Below, piece after piece: positions 61,701 to 64,000 of a stretch of 64,000 nt of DNA. The stretch covers positions 434,001 through 498,000 of the forward strand of contig NZ_SMFZ01000001.1 in NCBI RefSeq assembly GCF_004339565.1, given 5' to 3'. Below the pieces are notes generated by a model. It saw only the letters and a list, made by a program, of their open reading frames with translations, made no database searches and was not told the DNA's origin. Origin of the DNA: Pseudonocardia endophytica (GTDB lineage Bacteria; Actinomycetota; Actinomycetes; Mycobacteriales; Pseudonocardiaceae). Positions within the stretch are counted from its first letter, which is position 1; every line of letters begins with the position of its first letter. Position numbers and translations under genes: made by a program.

Positions 61701-63907
61701 CCACCGGGGAACGGCTCCCCACCGACCGGGATCCAGCTGAGCATGCCGAGCTCCGGCAGGGCCTTGTCCTGCGCGGACCGCAGTACGTGCTCGAGCAGCG
61801 TCGGCACGGCGTGCACGATGTTCGCGTCCGAGTCCTCGATCGCGTCGACGAACGCGTCCGGGTCGCGCTCCACGCCGGGCGGCGCCACGATCACCTCGCC
61901 GCCCGCGGCCAGCGTGCAGAGCACCTCGCCGAGCGCGATGTCGAAGCCCGGCGCGGACGTCTGCAGCCAGCGGGGCGTGCCGCTGTCGAAGTGCGTCGGG
62001 AGGAACCACCGCAGGTGGTCGCCCAGCGCGGCGTGGCTCAGCGCGACCGGCTTCGGCGTGCCGGTCGACCCCGACGTGTGGATCACGCAGGCGATCGCGT
62101 CCGGGTGCGGCGCAGGCAGGTCCCCCTCCGCCGCGCCGGTCAGCGCGTCGACGACCAGATGGTCGTCGCCGATCACCGCCGCGTGCTCGTCGCGCACGGC
62201 GCGGTCGGTCAGCACGAGCGCGGCGCCCGCGGACGCGAGCAGGCGCCCGACCCTGGCGGTCGGCAGGTCCGGGTTGACCTCGGTCACGGCGGCTCCCGAG
62301 CGGAGCACGCCGAGCGTCGCGGCGACCGCGTCCGGGGAGCGTCGCAGCACGGTCGCGACGACGCTCTCGGTCCCGACGCCACGCGCCCGCAGCGCCGCGG
62401 CGACGGCTCCGGCGGACGCCCACAGCTCGGCGTGGGTCCGGGTGCGCCCGCCCGCGGTGACGGCCGGGGCGTCCGGGACGCGAGCCACCTGCGCGGCGAT
62501 CAGGTCCACGGCGGTCGGCCGGTCGGAGGGGGCGGCGTCCCGGCGGCGGGCGGTCGCGACGAGGACGGCGTCCGGGTCGGACACGATCGCGTCCACGTAG
62601 GACACGGTCGCCTCGGCCAGCCCGGCGACCGTGCGGGCGTCGACCAGCTCGGCGAGGTGCTCGAACCGCAGCGTCCAGCGGGCGTCGCCGTCGTCGCGTG
62701 CGATGAGCATCAGCGGGAAGTGCGAGATCCCGCTGCGGACCGGGAGGAACTCGGCGGGTACGCCGCCGAGCGACAGCGTGACGTCGGTGCTCTCGACCGT
62801 CGCGCCGACCTCGACGCCGCCGCCTGCGCCGGTGCGGCCCGCCATGCGGATCTGCTCGGCGAAGTCGAGGTCGGCGTGCGCGAGCGCGCCGAGCAGGTCG
62901 TCGGCGACGGCGCGCACGGCCTCCCTCCCGGTCGCATCGGCCGGGAGACGGCACGGGAACGCGAGCGTGTTGCCGAGGTAGGCGACGCAGTCGCGGGCGG
63001 CCTGCTGGTCGCGGCGCAGCACCGGCACGGCGACGACGAGCGGTCCCGGCGTGGACCGCAGCGCCGCCCGGAACGCGGTCAGCAGCACGGCGAACGGGCT
63101 CGCCCGCAGCCGGGCGGCGGCCTCGGCGAGTCCCGTGCCGACGGGCTCCGGCAGGGCGATCTCGTGGGCGGCGTTCGGTCCGGGCGGGGCGCCGTCGACG
63201 GCACCGGGCAGCGCCCGCATCCGCGCGTCCCGCAGCGCCTCCCGCCAGTACGCCCGCTGACGGTCGCGTTCGGTGCCGGACGGCGCGATCCGGGCCGCGA
63301 CGACGGCCGGATCGGGTCCGGGGGCGAGCGCGCGGCCCTCGTAGGCGGCGGCGAGGTCGTCGAAGAACGGCTGCCAGCAGCCGTCGTCCCACGCCAGGTG
63401 GTGGACGGCGAGCACGAAGCCGGTGACCTCGCCGTCGCGCTCCTGGACGACGACGCGCAGCGGGTGCTCGGCCGCGACGTCGATCGGGGTGCGTACGGCC
63501 CGCTCACCGGCGGCGACCAGGTCCTCCTCCGCCCCGGCGACCGTCACCGGACAGTGCGCCGGCAGGTCGGCCGTGGCGCGCAGGTCCCCGTCGTCGGTCG
63601 CCTGGACGCGCGTCCGCAGCGCCGGGTGCCTCGCGACGACCGCGTCCAGCGCCGCCCGGAAGCGCGCGACCGGCACGCCGGCGCCGACACGGGCCGCGAG
63701 CGCGACGTTCAGCGCGGCGCCGGTCGGGTCCGTCTCGTGCACCAGCCAGAGCCGTAGCTGCGCGGCCGTCGCCTCGCCCGTTCCCTCGCTCGTTCCCTCT
63801 GCCCCGGCAGGCGCGGCGGGATCGCCGGAGGCCAGCCGGGACCGCAGCGCCGCCAGCCGCTCGGAGCGTGCGGTCCGACCGGCCTCCGACCCGGTCACGG
63901 AGGTCAC
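58739..63907 (-). CDS. NRPS, C-A-T-C-(A remnant)-T
   Basis: 1722 aa. C1 about 50-460 with HHLAWDDG (169-176). A1 about 475-970 ([42 protein letters not shown]). T1 about 985-1055 with LGGHSL. C2 about 1085-1510 with HHIACDD. Next only the C-terminal subdomain of an A domain remains (about 1525-1620), whose A10 motif reads SGDVDT where GKxDR is expected. T2 has LGGDSI, followed by 40 residues of tail. So one complete module plus a second lacking its own working A domain. GTG start in GTGA overlap with the next gene to the right. Confidence 0.87.
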   Translation of the reverse strand: MTSVTGSEAGRTARSERLAALRSRLASGDPAAPAGAEGTSEGTGEATAAQLRLWLVHETDPTGAALNVALAARVGAGVPVARFRAALDAVVARHPALRTRVQATDDGDLRATADLPAHCPVTVAGAEEDLVAAGERAVRTPIDVAAEHPLRVVVQERDGEVTGFVLAVHHLAWDDGCWQPFFDDLAAAYEGRALAPGPDPAVVAARIAPSGTERDRQRAYWREALRDARMRALPGAVDGAPPGPNAAHEIALPEPVGTGLAEAAARLRASPFAVLLTAFRAALRSTPGPLVVAVPVLRRDQQAARDCVAYLGNTLAFPCRLPADATGREAVRAVADDLLGALAHADLDFAEQIRMAGRTGAGGGVEVGATVESTDVTLSLGGVPAEFLPVRSGISHFPLMLIARDDGDARWTLRFEHLAELVDARTVAGLAEATVSYVDAIVSDPDAVLVATARRRDAAPSDRPTAVDLIAAQVARVPDAPAVTAGGRTRTHAELWASAGAVAAALRARGVGTESVVATVLRRSPDAVAATLGVLRSGAAVTEVNPDLPTARVGRLLASAGAALVLTDRAVRDEHAAVIGDDHLVVDALTGAAEGDLPAPHPDAIACVIHTSGSTGTPKPVALSHAALGDHLRWFLPTHFDSGTPRWLQTSAPGFDIALGEVLCTLAAGGEVIVAPPGVERDPDAFVDAIEDSDANIVHAVPTLLEHVLRSAQDKALPELGMLSWIPVGGEPFPGGLADRFTAAFGGIGLSNFYGPTETTICVTGTRIHGRQGDRTVGLGGPKTGTDLHVLDERLEPVPDGAVGELYVRGDSVARGYHGRPAATAERFVPAAGGTRRYRTGDLVRRSRSGIEFVGRVDDQVKIRGIRVEPGEIEAALRERPEVRQAAVVIAGDEIAGYVTLQGGGTDPDAGERIRRGVAETLPGALVPAHVTVLDAFPATAHGKIDRSALPAPLRPAAPEGPDEPEDQRAVTAIFTDVLGRDDVTARDSFFALGGHSLLIMKVVAAVRDRLGVRISVRDLFDAPTPAGLAARIAGSSAVPEEPVAPDVPATRPEHPPLTAAQRRIWVIDQMSGPSATYDVPLAVELTGPLDADRLAGAVADLCDRHEVLRTRYPERDGVGWQDVTAGPPVVERLDVTPDRLDETVARLGSVVFDLTRDVPVRVTLLRVGAEHHVLVLVVHHIACDDRTARILVDELAELYAARVDGSASPASPEAQLVDLALAERAVAELPSTVERRARQAAFWRDALADPPAVTAVSADRSRPAEPTDDGGLVTFRLDRELRGGVERLAAATDSTAFLVLQTALATLLAGRGAGPDVLLGTPCSTRPPGDRTPGLFVNMIVLRTDLSGAPTFRTALGRAREFAAGAYEHADLSFERILDAAGVDRSGTAHPLFGQIVQLREEPAGTVVRGGASWAVRPQVGATAKYDLAWDLEPDPDGGYRGEVVFRRDLYDERTVTGLAESLCAVVTAAVADPDAPLAEAIDAAADGSGVDSGAGAEAPWVDDVSGVDTDAIAEALRELSEVDDVVVVAVDGGRARGLVAYVTPSDPSTPDPAEVEAAVRRAAAQRLPAQLVPGAVAVLDELPRTASGDVDTADLPPPAKITTGTFDPPGTDAERALAELFGSVLGVDNVGRGDSFFALGGDSIMSIQIASRARGRGYPISAQLVFRNPTVEALAVAAVEAADSGAELVTAPSAPMSASGLDADTLLALLGETPDARSGR

Positions 63908-64000
63908 CGCGCACCGTCCGCGGCGACCGCGTCCCAGGCGTTGAGCGTGAACCGCTCGCCCAGCGTCCGGGTGCCGATCATGAACTCGCGCAGCCGGGCC
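63904..64000 (-). CDS. C-terminal end of a gene continuing past the right edge
   Basis: On the minus strand the frame reads ...EFMIGTRTLGERFTLNAW..., ending at TGA 63906-63904, which overlaps the NRPS GTG in GTGA. Codon use (G/C third positions) and the coupling show that it is real and in the same operon. Thirty-one residues are too few to name a family. Confidence 0.65.
   Translation of the reverse strand, partial: ARLREFMIGTRTLGERFTLNAWDAVAADGAR

Noticed and set aside
59735..63757. 1340-codon plus-strand open frame
   Set aside because: Antisense of the first NRPS in the operon; low-complexity Arg/Gly/Pro translation.
1..64000. CRISPR arrays, tRNA or rRNA genes, transposases, phage genes
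   Set aside because: No regularly spaced repeats, no cloverleaf-like segments noted, no transposase or integrase motifs. The repeats found are short inverted or microsatellite types.
33625..64000. IdeR/DmdR iron box (TTAGGTTAGG-type) in the operon
   Set aside because: No match seen in the visible intergenic gaps; the true promoter is probably right of the window.

Overview
This is a very GC-rich, gene-dense actinomycete segment. Mycothiol/F420-era enzyme families (TIGR03086, three LLM flavin-type oxidoreductases), an MbtH-containing siderophore-type cluster, frequent GTG starts and many 4-bp stop/start overlaps all fit the Pseudonocardiales or close relatives; that placement is inference. 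The left half (1-33.6 kb) is a patchwork of small regulator-plus-enzyme loci. The right half (33.8-64 kb) is one continuous minus-strand natural-product operon that runs off the right edge.

Left half. 1-1371 is the end of a GAF/Fis activator. 1629-3755 is a stand-alone SNF2-type helicase followed by a 160-bp inverted-repeat element. 4049-5425 is a cysteine-type leader peptide with its own promoter, followed by a sulfur-type flavin monooxygenase/acyl-CoA dehydrogenase homologue. 5535-8834 is a formamide locus: FmdA, FmdB, a cytoplasmic AmiC-like ligand-binding protein and a divergent MarR. 8937-13216 holds a proline-rich membrane protein, a TIGR03086 protein divergent from a MarR over a palindrome, an LLM oxidoreductase and a Tat-exported DUF4185 protein. 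13369-15863 is a DHA2 efflux pump with its TetR and tandem operators. 15953-17967 is DUF2975/HTH plus a GH13 glycosidase. 18222-25762 combines an LLM enzyme, a LysR, and an amidohydrolase/TetR/FAH/MBL/CocE set that looks catabolic. 25950-33624 contains a GCS2-type ligase, an LLM enzyme, a SorC regulator divergent from a cupin, a TetR/degenerate ABC ATPase/YhgE-Pip operon and a methyltransferase.

Right half. Transcription runs right to left: partial gene, NRPS (C-A-T-C-[A remnant]-T), acyl-CoA dehydrogenase, NRPS (C-like stub-A-T-Cy-A-T), MFS exporter, MbtH-like protein, NRPS (C-A-T-E), alpha/beta hydrolase, methyltransferase, LysA-, DapC- and DapD-like enzymes, type II thioesterase, stand-alone KS, AT-KR-ACP, N-formyltransferase and an MbtG-like lysine N6-hydroxylase. 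The split KS + AT-KR-ACP pair, MbtG-like hydroxylase, MbtH, heterocyclisation domain and MFS exporter resemble the mycobactin/nocobactin plan. The formyltransferase next to the hydroxylase predicts an N6-formyl-N6-hydroxylysine hydroxamate. The embedded partial diaminopimelate/lysine pathway suggests the cluster makes its own lysine. No salicylate synthase or aryl-AMP ligase lies in the window; if they exist they are to the right.

A recurrent regulatory signature is a TANNNT-like hexamer exactly 6 nt before the start codon of several genes, mostly regulators, which is the geometry of leaderless transcripts in actinobacteria.
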